64,000 nucleotides of DNA, taken from Bryopsis sp. KO-2023 (lineage: Eukaryota; Chlorophyta; Ulvophyceae; Bryopsidales; Bryopsidaceae). Where the stretch lies: assembly GCA_030272585.1 (NCBI GenBank), contig BSYQ01000009.1:1302001-1366000 (forward strand), in the 5' to 3' direction. This document shows, one piece after another, positions 36,968-48,800 of this stretch (positions are counted from its first letter, which is position 1; the number at the start of each line of letters is the position of its first letter). A model generated the notes under the pieces. It saw only the letters and a program-made list of their open reading frames with translations, ran no database searches and was not told the origin of the DNA. Position numbers and translations under genes: made by a program.

Positions 36968-37040
36968 TGCCCCGGGCCAGAATCGAACTGGCGTCCCCCC
37001 TTATAACGAACGGGTGCGTGGCCAACAACGCAACCGGGGC
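36968..37040 (-). tRNA. tRNA-like gene, anticodon GUU by position (copy 1)
   Basis: The minus strand folds as a 73-nt cloverleaf. The acceptor stem GCCCCGG/CCGGGGC is perfect, the D stem is GCGT/ACGC, the T arm GCCAG-TTCGATT-CTGGC is perfect with a good B-box core, and the discriminator is A. A run CTTTTT follows within ten bases, a proper pol III terminator, and a TATA-like stretch lies about 80 bases upstream. The anticodon stem (CCCGT/AAGGG) has one mismatch. By position the anticodon is GUU (Asn), but residue 33 is C rather than the near-universal U, so decoding function is doubtful. An alternative register with UAU (Ile) needs a weaker stem. Confidence 0.6.
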
Positions 37041-37765
37041 AAGCTTCACGACCATCTGTGCCGTTGAAACCACGTATTGTCAATATTCATTAATAACTGT
37101 CAGCACACGTGTGTACAACAGTATATAATCGTGTCGGGCCAATGATAGTTCGATACGCAACAGAAACCTGCTCCAAAATCCGACCTCACTGTCAGGGTTA
37201 GGATTGACGCACAACGGTCGAACCCTTCTCACCACGTTTATTTTCAATAGAAGCTTTTTTTTGTGTGCGTTGGCGGCTTGGAGAACATGTTTTCAAGATG
37301 TTTGCACCAGCAAGAGCACCTGAGTTAGCCAATGGATCGATGCCCCCTGTGTCTGGCATTGTGTCCAACAATGGAAAAGAGGTCGATATGCAGATTTGAG
37401 CCCTAATTGTGTGTTTTTTTGTGACTCCACACCAACAGGTATTTTCTGTTTGTATTTCAGAAAGTCAAGGTGGCTTGTAAAAAGCATATTGGATGTTTTT
37501 TTCTGGGAACAACAAGGATCATTTTTTTTTTTGCTGCCATCGCTTTGGTGAGTTTTTTTTCTTTAGGTTACTAAGCGAAGTTTGATAGGGAAAATATGAT
37601 GGAAGAAAAGGAAAAAGACACCATTGTTTCCATTTTGGAGGGGGTTGGTCTCGAAATCAACCCCCAATTCTGAATTCAGAAATGAGACAAGGGGTCTTTG
37701 CTCTTTGCAAGGATTCTTGAAACCAGTTTTTTCATTTCATGATGGAGTGTTGATCGATTGTGTTG

Positions 37766-38967
37766 CAGCTGCATCATGCAGATGGTCCGTCAAATCGTTA
37801 TGTAGCACTGGAAGGAAGGATTTTCCCTCCGTCCCCTCACCACTTTACAATAGTCTATGTGCAGTTAACAGTCTTGGGAAAGAACAAGACTGCTTGGGCC
37901 AGCAGCACTCCTCAATTTCAATTGGTTTTTTTGTATGGAACACAATTGGCCACCAGTACCCATGACAAAAGCATTCTTTTCCATTGCATTTTTGGTTTGT
38001 TCTTAAATGGGGCTCACCAGCAAAAAGCATCCAAACTGTACATTATCCCCAGACTACTGGCTGCCTAATCAAATTTCCTCCCCCCTGGGCGCGCCTTTCT
38101 CCAATGGCCAGAAAAAAAAGTCAGCCACATCTAGATAAACTATCGCCTAAACATCACCGAACATATGTGCCAGGGACACATTGCAATTATCTGCATTTGA
38201 TATTGTGGACAGGAAGGCGTAATTATTCTGGAAGTTTTAATTTGTGTTTTTTCTTTCTTTTCATGCAAATGTAAACACGAATCGCACTTCTGAAGTACTA
38301 CTCCACCAAACAACAGAGGCCACTCAATGGCATCCAAACTGACTTACATAACAGAACAGACAACGACCATTGCACTCGTACAACTGATCTAAACCCATCC
38401 ACACTTTTTCTGACAATCCCCCAGACCCTCTTAATAGCACAAGTGTGTTTAACCACCAACACTGGTTCACGGACTTCTATTTTCTTTCTTTCCGCATTGA
38501 TATATATATATATATATCGTTGCTTGGGTGAGAAAAGTATGCGACCTGGAGTCGTGTTAGAACGCTGAAAAAAGCGGAGAAAAGACAGCACCCACAAAAA
38601 TAAACACAGAAGACAAGCAACAAGAATTGATTTATGAGCCACCCACACAAAACCAACAAGAAGATTGTGAGAATGACTTCACAGCAAAAAGATAACAACG
38701 AAAAAATTCGGCACACGCTATACAAGTAGAAAAACGAAAACGAGAAGACGGGCGCCCAAGCGAGACGCAGCTCAGTTCGTTTCGCCGTTTTTTTCTCGAT
38801 TCACTTTCCTACCAACGGCACAATAACCCCCACTCCTTGGGTTAATGACAATACCGAGTCTGCAGGGACTCAACCATCTCAACGCGCCCAGATTTTGAAA
38901 ACGCGATTAGTTCCCCCCATGATACCAAGCCAGATTCACATCTACATCTGGTAGCCAGAAGACCAGT
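37766..38967. other. 1.2 kb segment unique to second duplication unit
   Basis: No gene is supported. It contains an AT repeat near 38,500 and short frames without splice structure. It is absent from the equivalent junction of the first unit at about 36,530-36,550. Confidence 0.45.
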
Positions 38968-39420
38968 GAAAAACAAACATTGCTGAAAATAAAAAGAACA
39001 GCACAAAGCAAAAGTTGCCTACAGGAAATAAACATTCGACTTGAACCGGTGGGATGCCCAGCTTTGCAAGGCCTCCCAACGCCTTCAGATTTTTCGAAGC
39101 AAAAATAAGCCCAACAGAAACTCGAGTGAGGCCTCAACCTTTCCAGCACTCACTGCAAGCTTATTCATATCACTCATCTCACTGAACAAAGGGCACCAGA
39201 GGATATCCAACCTCAAGCCACTCATTTCTGTGTCAGCTCTTAAAAACCACTCTGGAAGTTCCTGTGCAATCCCGTCCCTGGAAGTAGATGACCGTTATGT
39301 TTTTCAGCAATTTATGGAATGAATGTGCTGCACTTTGAGCTCAACGAATCACTTTTGTCTTTTCTTGATGCTTTTGAGTTTGGCTGGTTGGGATGGGGAA
39401 AAAAGTGGTGTTAAAAAGAA

Positions 39421-39493
39421 TGCCCCGGGCCAGAATCGAACTGGCGTCCCCCCTTATAACGAACGGGTGCGTGGCCAGCAACGCAACCGGGGC
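39421..39493 (-). tRNA. tRNA-like gene, anticodon GUU by position (copy 2)
   Basis: This is the duplicate of the gene at 36,968-37,040 and differs within the cloverleaf by one base in the D loop. The same perfect acceptor and T stems, the anticodon-stem mismatch, C at position 33 and the downstream T run are all present. The single difference suggests a young duplication, constraint on the whole sequence, or conversion. Confidence 0.6.
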
Positions 39494-39750
39494 AGGCTTC
39501 ACGACCAATTGTGCCGTTGAAACCAGGTATTCTCAATATTCATTAATAACTGTCAGCACGTGTGTACACCAGTATATAATCATGTCGGGCCAATGATCCG
39601 ACCTCACGGTCAGGGTTAGGATTGACGCACAACGGTCGAACCCTACTCACCACGTTCATTTTCAATAGAAGCTTCACTTCATGTTTTTTTTGTGTGTGTG
39701 TTGGCGGCTTAAAGCCAAGCTTGGGGTACATGTTTTCAAGATGTTTGCTG

Positions 39751-40330
39751 CTGCACATCCATGGGGATGGGTGGGGAATTTTGTCTTTCCAGATCTAGTG
39801 GTGCTCGGTAGAAGAAACTAAACAGAACAGACTCCCAATGATATATAAAAATTCTCTTTGGTCTAGGACCAAAGCTCCACTATCAAAATTCCATGACAAC
39901 CATTTTCTAAAACAAAAACAGAAGTTTCGTGCGCTCAAACCGACAAAAATTACACGATCGATAAAAATACAAGACTGATCGCAGAAACCTTCCAATACTG
40001 CCGCTGCTTAAACAGCACATCCCCTAGTGGTCCAGAAAAAATATCAAGGCAGAAACTCCACAACTGCATTGATCCTGGATATGCCAGGATCTATTGCAGC
40101 ACAATGAATCAAAACCAGTAACGTCACAGATGCAGTCACTGCACTCCCGTTAATCTTCAGTCAGTAATAAAATCTTCAGCTTTAGTAGTCAAATAATGCA
40201 TCCCATTTCAATGTTCCGACTTATTTGCGGCCGCTCATTTGCGGCCGCTCTTCCCATGTCCTTCAGTATAGACGATATACGTTGGACCCCCCTTCCCTGC
40301 TTCCAATCCGACAAAAGGAATGAGAAGATT
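39751..40330. other. Spacer downstream of eight-cysteine gene
   Basis: Unique sequence. A 13-base segment TTTGCGGCCGCTC is repeated in direct tandem near 40,222-40,250. No coding evidence. Confidence 0.4.
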
Positions 40331-41318
40331 TCAGAAATTGGTGGATAGAGAAGAGACAGTAGCAAAAAACAGTGTTGCATTCTCACCATACACTGGCTTC
40401 ACAGGAGGTGGGGTTGGTTCGGGGACTGGATCGTCCTCCACAACAGTAGTACTAGAGCTCTCCACGTCCCGTGGAGGAGGTGCCCTTCTCCTGGCCGCCA
40501 AGGCTTTCCCTGCCGCCGCCTTGAGTGCCAATGCCCCAATAATCTTCTTCTTCTTCTTCAGCAAGATCTGGGCCTGCATCACGGGCTCCACGGGCGTTTC
40601 CTCATCAACTCCAGGGCAAGTCGTCTTTCCAGCAACAGGGACGCCACACTTCTCGAGCCTGGCAGATCAACACAACATGAGATGGACTATGATCACGGAA
40701 ACCGACCATCCTTGGCAATCCTTGGCTGGCGCCGCACTCACATGTCGACGTAACGAGTAGGGTCGATGTTGGAGTGCGCTGGAAGGGCCATCATAATTCC
40801 AGAGAAGAAATCGACGTTGCACATACCTACCACAGTCAAAGACACGCTCAACACGAATTGCCCCAAAAGACCTAATCGACACAAACACTCGCTACGAGAT
40901 CGGTGATCGCTTACAGAATTCAGCAGCTCCTCCTTCTCCAAACAGCCCGCGGACCTGATAGCAAGAACCAACAGTGTTTCATTCCCAAACATCTCAAAAA
41001 CTGCAATCCAAACCAGGGCCGTCAAGCAAATGGATCACCTGCTCGCAGCACCCGCCCTTGTTCTCAGCGTCGACACAACTGGCGTCACCTCCAAGGGCTC
41101 GCAGCACGAAATCGTCGACACCCATGGCCATTGCGGAATTATCGCATGCTTCCGAGCTGGGCACTTCACCCGCTTGAGCAGCGACCAGCACACCTGCGAT
41201 CGCGAATCGAATGGCAGCGTTTTCTTCTTACGCAATTCATGTTGAGAAGCATGGGCAAGGGGGCGAGAGCGGCCTTGAGGAACTCACAGGCAACGAGAAA
41301 CAATGCAAAAGCCGACAT
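40331..41318 (-). CDS. Secreted eight-cysteine (lipid-transfer-like) protein
   Basis: Five exons (41318-41288, 41193-41039, 40954-40915, 40826-40742, 40658-40331) close in phase to 212 residues; one exon is only 40 bases. A signal peptide (MSAFALFLVACVLVAAQA) is itself interrupted by the first intron. The mature N-terminal half has cysteines at 27, 50, 59, 60, 76, 78, 108 and 118, the order C-C-CC-CxC-C-C of plant non-specific lipid-transfer proteins and the prolamin superfamily. Spacing from CC to the end fits nsLTPs, but the first gap (22) is longer and the second (8) shorter than usual. Residues about 140-165 are basic (KKKKKIIGALALK, then RRR). The tail is acidic and proline-rich with one N-glycosylation site (NAT). 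Plant nsLTPs bind fatty acyl chains in the wall and cuticle; that role here is inference. Confidence 0.7.
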
Positions 41319-42234
41319 GGTGCCTCCTCGAGCTGCTGGGAATGGACGATGGGGGGAATAGTTTTCTGAAGTGGATGAAGCTGAATTTCCCAGCCTATTT
41401 ACGTGCGCACTGTGCGCCAGGCTGTTCTCGCTGATGGAACCCTGTCCACACTCAATGAAACCCTCACAAAATTCTGCAAAAAATCTCCCCCCAACCTTGC
41501 AGCCGGCATCAAACAAACAAACAAGACGGCAAGCAGCCGCCATCGACAGTCTCTGTTGTCTTGATTTTATTTCTTCGTTTCTTGTTTGTTTGGTCAACTT
41601 TTTTCCTTTTTGGGCCCTCAGGCAACAGTGTCATCATTATCATTATCCTTTTTGGGGGAGATTATTCTCCTTGGAATTCAGGAAGCTTTTTTCGGTGGGA
41701 ATCTGGAATGTGTTTACACTTAAGAAGGCCGCTGGGGTGGTGTTTGAATAAAAAATTGAAAGAGGGGTGAAGAATCAACGACGGTAGATTGCAGAAGCAT
41801 GTCTTTTCAACAGGAGGAATTCCACTCTTACTTTTTTTACCCCTTGGTCTACACCACATGTGGAAATAAGAATGATCGAGTCCATGAGTCCAGTACGCAG
41901 CTTGATGAATAAGAATGAACAAGTCCTATAGAAGCCCTCTTCCCAGTAATATGATCTTCTTAAGAACCTGCAGGTTGCCTTCGAAAGAATTTTCAAACAG
42001 CGAAGATACACTTTACAAAATGTTTATCACATCATCAAGACAATAATAGTGGAAAAACAAAGTCCCAATACGACTCCCTGTGTATCCAAAAATGGGGCCA
42101 GTTGTGAGACCAAGAAAAAACCACCTAAAAACATCGCTCGACTTTAGCCTAATACTCTTAATACAAAAACTGGTGCAGCATGGCCCTCCCCCAATTCGAA
42201 GAGGTCGGGCACTGAGCACTTCAAATGAGACAAT
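41319..42234. other. Intergenic, between secreted and giant genes
   Basis: Holds the upstream region of the eight-cysteine gene, including the 31-bp motif near 41,617-41,647 shared with 9.3 kb, and the 3' flank of the giant gene. No coding evidence. Confidence 0.4.
41617..41647. promoter_or_regulatory. 31-bp motif shared with 9.3 kb
   Basis: Second copy of the CAGGCAACAGTGT plus ATCATTATCATTATC stretch. It is about 300 bases upstream of a minus-strand gene, while the first copy is about 200 bases upstream of a plus-strand gene, so orientation relative to the gene differs. Confidence 0.4.
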
Positions 42235-45200
42235 TCACAAATGATCAAGCACAATTCTGTTGGCCACCATTCCGCTAATGATTTCTCCAAATCTGGTGAT
42301 CAGCCCATCCATGGCATTGCACCCAGCAGCGATGTTGGCAAAGACACTTGAGAGCTCTACTCCATTTATGGCGGTATGGTGCTTGCCATTGGCAGCTCGC
42401 GCCATTTGATGCAGCAGCGCATGTTGTGCACCAGATCCAAACCCAACAGTATGGACCTGGAGTCCGTGGATACTACGCTTCCTGTATATTCGCCGCATGT
42501 GAGCCAATATTGGCCCCACACCATTTCTGTCATTGTCTTCACCATCTGACATGAAAACCAGCAATGGGGTATGTTGTGGATATGAGAGCAGATGCTTCTG
42601 TGCTGCTTGTAGTGCAGGTGTGAAGCAAGTCCCCCCTCCTTGTTGGGTGGAGAGTCTACGTTGGCTTCTGATGGACTGCCCTTTGAATATCACCCGAGGG
42701 GAGGAAGCAAATTGAATTGCCGTCACGAGATCCTCATTTCCCTGATCGTTCAACCGACGCTGGATGAAAAGATTGTAAGCGTTCACAAGATCCTGCCAGG
42801 GTCGACCATCCATAGATGGCGATTCATCCAAGCAAAACACGAAGTGGAACCCTTTCATGCCAACAGGTACCTGTCACCATGACAAAAAATCATCAAAATG
42901 AAATCATGCACATGCAACAATGAAATATCAAAAAAGGGGACAAGGTTTCAGCAAAAGATGATAGGTCAACAGAGGATAGACCTTCTCGGGTGTGCACATG
43001 GCATGAAAAACATGAGAAGTACCTTGGAGGGATCAAAAAGGTCGGTGGTCTTCAACTCCCTGCCAATTTTCTGGTCATCATAGAATTTTCTGAACTGGGC
43101 TTCCATCTTTGCTGTTGCGTGTTGCTTGATACGGCAAAACATCAACTCCAAATCCTTATCTTTCAGCTCTTTCATCACCGTCTTTACTGTCAGGCCTTTT
43201 GGATCACCTTGACAAAATCTGCGCAAACACAGGAGAAGCGCTCACCAAGATTGAGAAAGGAAAAAACCATCAAAGCCACTTTCAATCAACTACACATATT
43301 TAACTGATTTTCAACTGTTTTTTTTTTTTTCTTCAGATGAGCAATTTGAATGGCATTTTTCTATCACCTGTCTCCAGGGTCATCGTTGCAGTCAATGCCG
43401 TGGGCTGGGGCGTCTGTGATGAGCACAACAAATTTCACCCTCCCTTCCCAATCCCCCAATTGTGTAGCCGTCATCAAAGCCCCCAAAACATCTTCTGGTC
43501 CATCTTGTCCTCCTTTTGCTTCCAATCCCTGCAAAAAGTTCCGCAACTGTTGTGCGTTTCTGGTAAATTGTAGCACTGCGATATGGTCATCATCTCCATG
43601 GTCTTTGTAGGCCACCATCGCAAAACGTAATTCGACTTTTATATCTGGGTGCTCCTGATTGATCTTCGGAATGATCCCTCCAGTAATTGCCTGCAGAATT
43701 ATTACACAGATGTCTTATTTCAGTCGTTGAACAGCAAGCATCATGAACAGCAAGCATCACCTACTACTGAACACCCTATCTAGCACAGGTCACCTGAATC
43801 TGCGATTTGGCTGCTTCTATCCATGGTCCCATTGATCCGGTTGAATCCATAACGAAGCATATGTCCACGGTCATAACTGCTGGCCTGTTGCCTGCCTGAA
43901 GTTTGACGCTCCTTTCACCCCTCAGCTTCTCCAGTAGATCTGGGAAAACCTTCCTGTGTTGTCTCAGAATTTCTTCCACACTCTCCCCCGCATCTCTGGC
44001 CAGAGGAGCAAACTGCGACCAATCCTCGCAATCATCCAGCACTTTCCACTGAAGACCACTCCCAGGGGTGGAGCCCTGCTCATGGTATGCTTTGAGGGCA
44101 TCAGGAATTGCACAAGGAAGAACAGCAGTCAGCCACTTGTTGTAGCAGTGTGGAACAAAAAACTTGTCAAATCCAACCCCGATCGCTAAAACCTCCACTG
44201 CTTCTTCTTCGGCCCTCTCCAAAGCTCGTGCCAGCCTGAGCCCACTCGTACCAAACCCATCCGAGATGATAAAAATCTTCCTAGGACCCTTAGGATTTGT
44301 CGCTTGGAAAATGCTCAAGGCACACTCGATGGCGTCTGCGTCCAAACTGGCATATTCTTGATCATGTCGGAGATTGCTCAGCAAGGCAGCAATGCATGCT
44401 CCATCCCAAGGAGTGTCTGGCAACTTGACAACGTACAGACCCGAACCAAACAGCACCACTGTGAAGTTTTCAATATCCATGGACAAGAGGCCCTCCACGA
44501 ACATGACCAACGCTTCAACAGAGCACTGTGCAAGATGCCCCCTCATGGACATCGAGATATCCACCACAAGGGTCACCGCATACTGCCTCTTGCCACCAGA
44601 TTTCTTGGCGGAGAAGTACTTTTTGTAGTTAAATTTTGTCGTCACAGCTTTGATCAATCCCTGTAGGTGCAACGATGTCCCCCGCTCGCTGGCTTTGTTC
44701 CTTGTGTACACATTCACAGGCAGACACTCCTCCAGAGCTTCCACCATCGAATCAATCTGGCCGGCTACCCTGCTAGCAGCCTCGCCCCACATATTCTGAG
44801 CCTTGTTCACCACACTGACAATCACCTCATCGAAATACAGAGCTGAGTAGGAATCGTGGATCTTGTCAATTGCACCTTCCACCAGTCCAATGTCCCTCTC
44901 TGCTTGAGGAAGATCCTGAGCTTGATCCAAGAAGGGGATGTCTTCGTTGCCATTGCCCACCTGGAACATGGAAGCCTGGTGTGTGCCTCCAGCACCCTCC
45001 TCTTTTCCTTTTTGGTATCGTAAATTACCAACTGAATTCAAAATCCTGACATCAGCCTTCTCAGTGATACGACATGGTAGCAAGGATGGTCCAACTCGCT
45101 TTTCGCCTCTGTCTTTTGGTGCTGCGGCCTGTTTCAGCATTTTATCGAACTGCTGGATGATCAGGCCTGCGAGCAAGAAGGGCAAATTGTCCACCAAAGC

Positions 45201-45815
45201 TACGTCCAGGACCTCGTAGCATGAGGCAACCCTGTCCCAGAGTCTTTCGATCTGCTCCATGACTGGTTCCTGCATCCCATCTTTGAGATTCAACACTACC
45301 AGGTCCAGATCCTTCTCCTTTGTGACGGCTATGTAATCAGCCGGGTCTTTTTCTTGGGTGAGCCCATCGACAATCATCAGCATGATTCTGTGTCGACTCC
45401 CTTTTTCATCCTCTGAGATGGGGTGGGGCCAAACCTTTTCTGCAACGTTTGCTACCGCAGAGGCCGGGTGTGTTGCTTCATCGTAGGAAAAAGATTCCAG
45501 TATCTGTTGGCCCAAACAATTGGAAAATGTCTGCCCAAAAGTCTTTAACATCCTCTGGCTCTTTTTTCCACCAAACCGAGCGATCGCAAAAGGGCATTCC
45601 AGACGCCTGAATGTCTCGATGGCCAGCACCAGTGCTTCTGCAGCTTGATTAGACTGAATGACAGAAGACAAAACACCACCACCATGGCCTGTTTAAAAAC
45701 AACCCCCCAAAGATGCCACCAATTTCATGGAGCAAGAGGGTTAACACCAATATAATTCAACATACCTTTGTTATCATAGATCCTGAGTTGTCCACAAGCA
45801 AACACCACTCGAAAA
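42235..45815 (-). other. Four C-terminal VWA domains of the giant protein
   Basis: VWA1 (about 45,815-45,280) has the MIDAS loop LLVDNSGSM, split by an intron. VWA2 (about 44,585-44,120) has LVVDISMSM and IISDGFG. VWA3 (about 43,880-43,020) has FVMDSTGSM, MVAYKDHGD, GGQDGPEDVLGAL and ITDAPAHG, the hallmark set of the alpha-kinase VwkA-type VWA. VWA4 (about 42,850-42,300) has FCLDESPSM, GGGTCFTPAL and MSDGEDND. All four keep the DxSxS-type metal-binding residues, so all could bind Mg2+ and a carboxylate ligand. The chain ends shortly after VWA4, with no kinase domain. Confidence 0.85.
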
Positions 45816-48800
45816 TGTGGTTCTCAGCAGTCTTCTGATAGAACTGCTCCTGCTGGCTACGAAAATCGTTCAACACAATTCTGCAGTATTTCATCAAAGG
45901 CTTGGACTCCACCAGCAGCTGGTATGTCCACTTCTCATGTTGATCATCAGCTTTCATCTCAAGGGGATCTTCGATGAGAGTCAATCCAGTATCTCGCCTG
46001 CCAGAAGTATCGTTCATTTTTAATCATCCAAACTTTTGTTCAAAACTTTTTTGAACAAAAAAAAACAGATAGGGAGGGGCTGGAGGGCCAGGCCCCCTCA
46101 AAAAAAATTTCTGGCACCCCCTAAATTAGTGAGCAAGCAAAAAAAACCCTAGCAATCTACAGCATCATGCCTCAACCAAATTGTTTTTTAAAAATAAAAA
46201 TAAATGGGACCCCCCCAAAAATATTAACGCACCCTCTTTTCTGAAATCCTGGTTGTGTCTATCTTTGCCAGGATGCTTTGACCAATACAATTTTTGGCAG
46301 AACTAGGTTGTATTCATACCTGAGAACACGAGTATCCTTGTAGATCTTGGAAAAATCACACTTCTTGAGTTGATCCACCGTCAAGCAAGGATTCATCTTG
46401 AAATTGGCCACAGCAGTGATCATGTCTTCCTCCTCTGGGGTGGCTCCACATATTTCTGCACCCTCTGAGAAATCGAGGGGCGCATCCTCTCCCAGTCGGG
46501 GCCTAGCTTTCTTTGCTTTGCCTGCCTGGGCACGATGAACAGCCACGGACAAACTCGTGGATCCTGATCCTGATCCCACTGAAGGTACAGACATCTTCCT
46601 GGGCGATGTTTGTGAAGCCTTCGAGCTCTCTGATGCGCCAGATGATGATGCTCCGATTGGACCAGAGAGTATGTTGAAGTCTACTTTGTCAATCGCGATA
46701 GTTTGATTCAGGATGGATGCCTTGGGGGGATCCAGTGCAATTCCAAGACCAATTTCATCCCCTTGACCACCGCTCAAGATCACAGTGCGCAGATTCTGAG
46801 CATAGCGATCCCCGCTTGGGCTTCCGCTATACTTCAGCTTTTCTATCTGATCTGAAACGAGATCACATGCGCCAGTGCTATAGTTTTCTGTGTCCCCAAC
46901 CCTCCTGGATTGTGACGGCATCTGGAAGTCAAAATTCGTGTGTAGTTTTGCAACTGGGCTGGACTGCAGGACCCCAATTGCACCCTGCACGGTTTCGTTG
47001 AGATCGTCCCGTGGAATGAAGCTCAGCAGCCGGAGAATCTCACTGCAGGCCGTTTTGACCTCTGCCTGTCCGCCCTGATGTCCAGTTGTCATCCACATCC
47101 GGAAACACTCCATTGCCATGCAAATCTTGACTCCAAGATGAACGATAGTGGGTTCCAGTGTTGGGTCAGACACTTTGTGACCAGAGCATGTCATCTGGCA
47201 AGCCTGCTGGAAGATGGTCATCCACTCTTCTGCAGCATATTTTGTCTCAGCAAGTGCATTCAGAACGCGGCTTGGAAGCTTGACATCGATTACGATCCTT
47301 GATGGGATCTGCCGGACGACGGCAAGCGCCCTCTCTACAAAAATCCCTATTTTCTCCAGGTTTCGAACGATGGACTCCTCAACTGTATCATAGTTGCTGG
47401 TTTCCTCAGCACCACTGTTCAAGTCAGAGTCTTGATCGTCCAGATCATCAATCTGAAGCTCGGACTCAGCTGCCTCGCATGTTTGTGGGAATGAATGCCA
47501 GCATTCCCCAGGATCATTCTTCTTGACTTTTTCTGGTGGGGCCTTGATGGTCGGGGGTGCAGCATTCTGGTGGTGCTCAGCTGCAGGCTCCTCCTGAATT
47601 TCTGGTGGTGTAAATGGAATCACCATATGTTGGGATTCTTGTGATTTGATTCCTCCATAAACCTTCCCCAATGCCAGCAACAGACCCATTTTTGATGCTC
47701 TCCATCCAAGACTGGAGCGTTCCCTGAACCGAAATATACCCACATTTGAACCTCCCATAAAATCTCTGTGTTTGGGCAAAAGATTTAGATTTTCAAGAGA
47801 ACAACTAAAAAACTGACCCACGTCACTCATTCACACAATCACAGGATTGAGGCTCCTTCGACCAAAAACAAAACGACTTGTGGGAAAGCCTCAAAATTTG
47901 ACGAACCTCGACAGCATGCATCCCACGTATGCCCAGTACACCTCCAGTGCTGCATTTTGGTGCAGACCTCTTGCTCTTGAGTCTGCATTGTCAAGAGAGG
48001 CAATCGCTCTTATGAACTGTTGCAGAAAAGCGATGCCCTCCAGTCCACCATTCTGATTCCATGTCTCTATGGCTTCATGTGCTCCATGCAGTATCTTGTA
48101 AACAATTGTCACCTGCTTTTTCCGCTCCTGGAATATGATAAAAAGGGATCAATCAACGCAAAACAAGGCGAGCAGATGCAATCAAACCTACTTCTTGTAC
48201 TGCTCTTAAGACTTACTTTGCTTAATCTGGAAAGCATGGGACTGTCCAGTTGCCAGTAGTCATTCTGGAAAGAACATCGAATTGCAGTAGCAGCCTGCTT
48301 GACAGCTTCACTGTCCTCATTGCTGGCGCAGAAACGAGCCAGCCCGCATATAATTCTCGAGGAACTCCCCCAGTAATACTCCTCAGCCGAGTCCGCCTCC
48401 AGGATGCCTACAACAATATTATACCAATTGATTGATCTTCACAGAAAAATCTATAAGATCATGTGTTTCCCACATACATAAAAAAAGACACAACAGAATT
48501 TGAATGCATTATCTTTCTTTCTCTTTTTTCGTGGAGGGGAGGGGGCATGAAGCCAAACAAACAATAGCATTGTTGTCATTTTGCTTTCAGTTGGGCGAAG
48601 GGAGACCTGATATGTCGTTCTCAACATCCAGGAGTTGGAGCGATTGACCATCAAGCTGCACCAAGGAACGAGCTATCAATCCAACACTCTTGGGACTGGG
48701 GGTTTGGTGAACTTGAAACTCATCTGATGCAATCTCTTGTCCCCTTCCTTTCAGAAACATCGCAACCCTGACCACCCTGACGCAAACATGGATGTTTTTT

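Larger units (their letters stand above)
35984..39750. repeat. Tandem segmental duplication carrying a tRNA-like gene
   Basis: Three blocks occur twice in the same order. Block A is at 35,984-36,170 and 37,306-37,490. Block B is at about 36,300-36,520 and 37,545-37,765. Block C is at about 36,549-37,305 and 38,968-39,745. The second unit starts exactly where block C of the first ends, a 1,322-bp tandem step. Unit two carries about 1.2 kb between B and C (37,766-38,967) that unit one lacks, so either an insertion in one or a deletion in the other has occurred. AT microsatellites lie at 36,715-36,737 in unit one and near 38,499-38,518 in the extra segment. Each block C contains one tRNA-like gene. 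Confidence 0.85.

Noticed and set aside
37760-38068. 102-codon frame in the 1.2 kb extra segment
   Set aside because: No motif, no splice context, and alternative frames over the same bases are equally open.
40222-40250. Tandem 13-base segment with two NotI sites
   Set aside because: Looked like cloning linker at first, but flanks are ordinary and a two-copy short repeat needs no such explanation.
40903-41361. 152-codon plus-strand frame opposite the eight-cysteine gene
   Set aside because: The minus-strand five-exon model closes exactly in phase with a signal peptide and cysteine pattern; the plus frame is its shadow.
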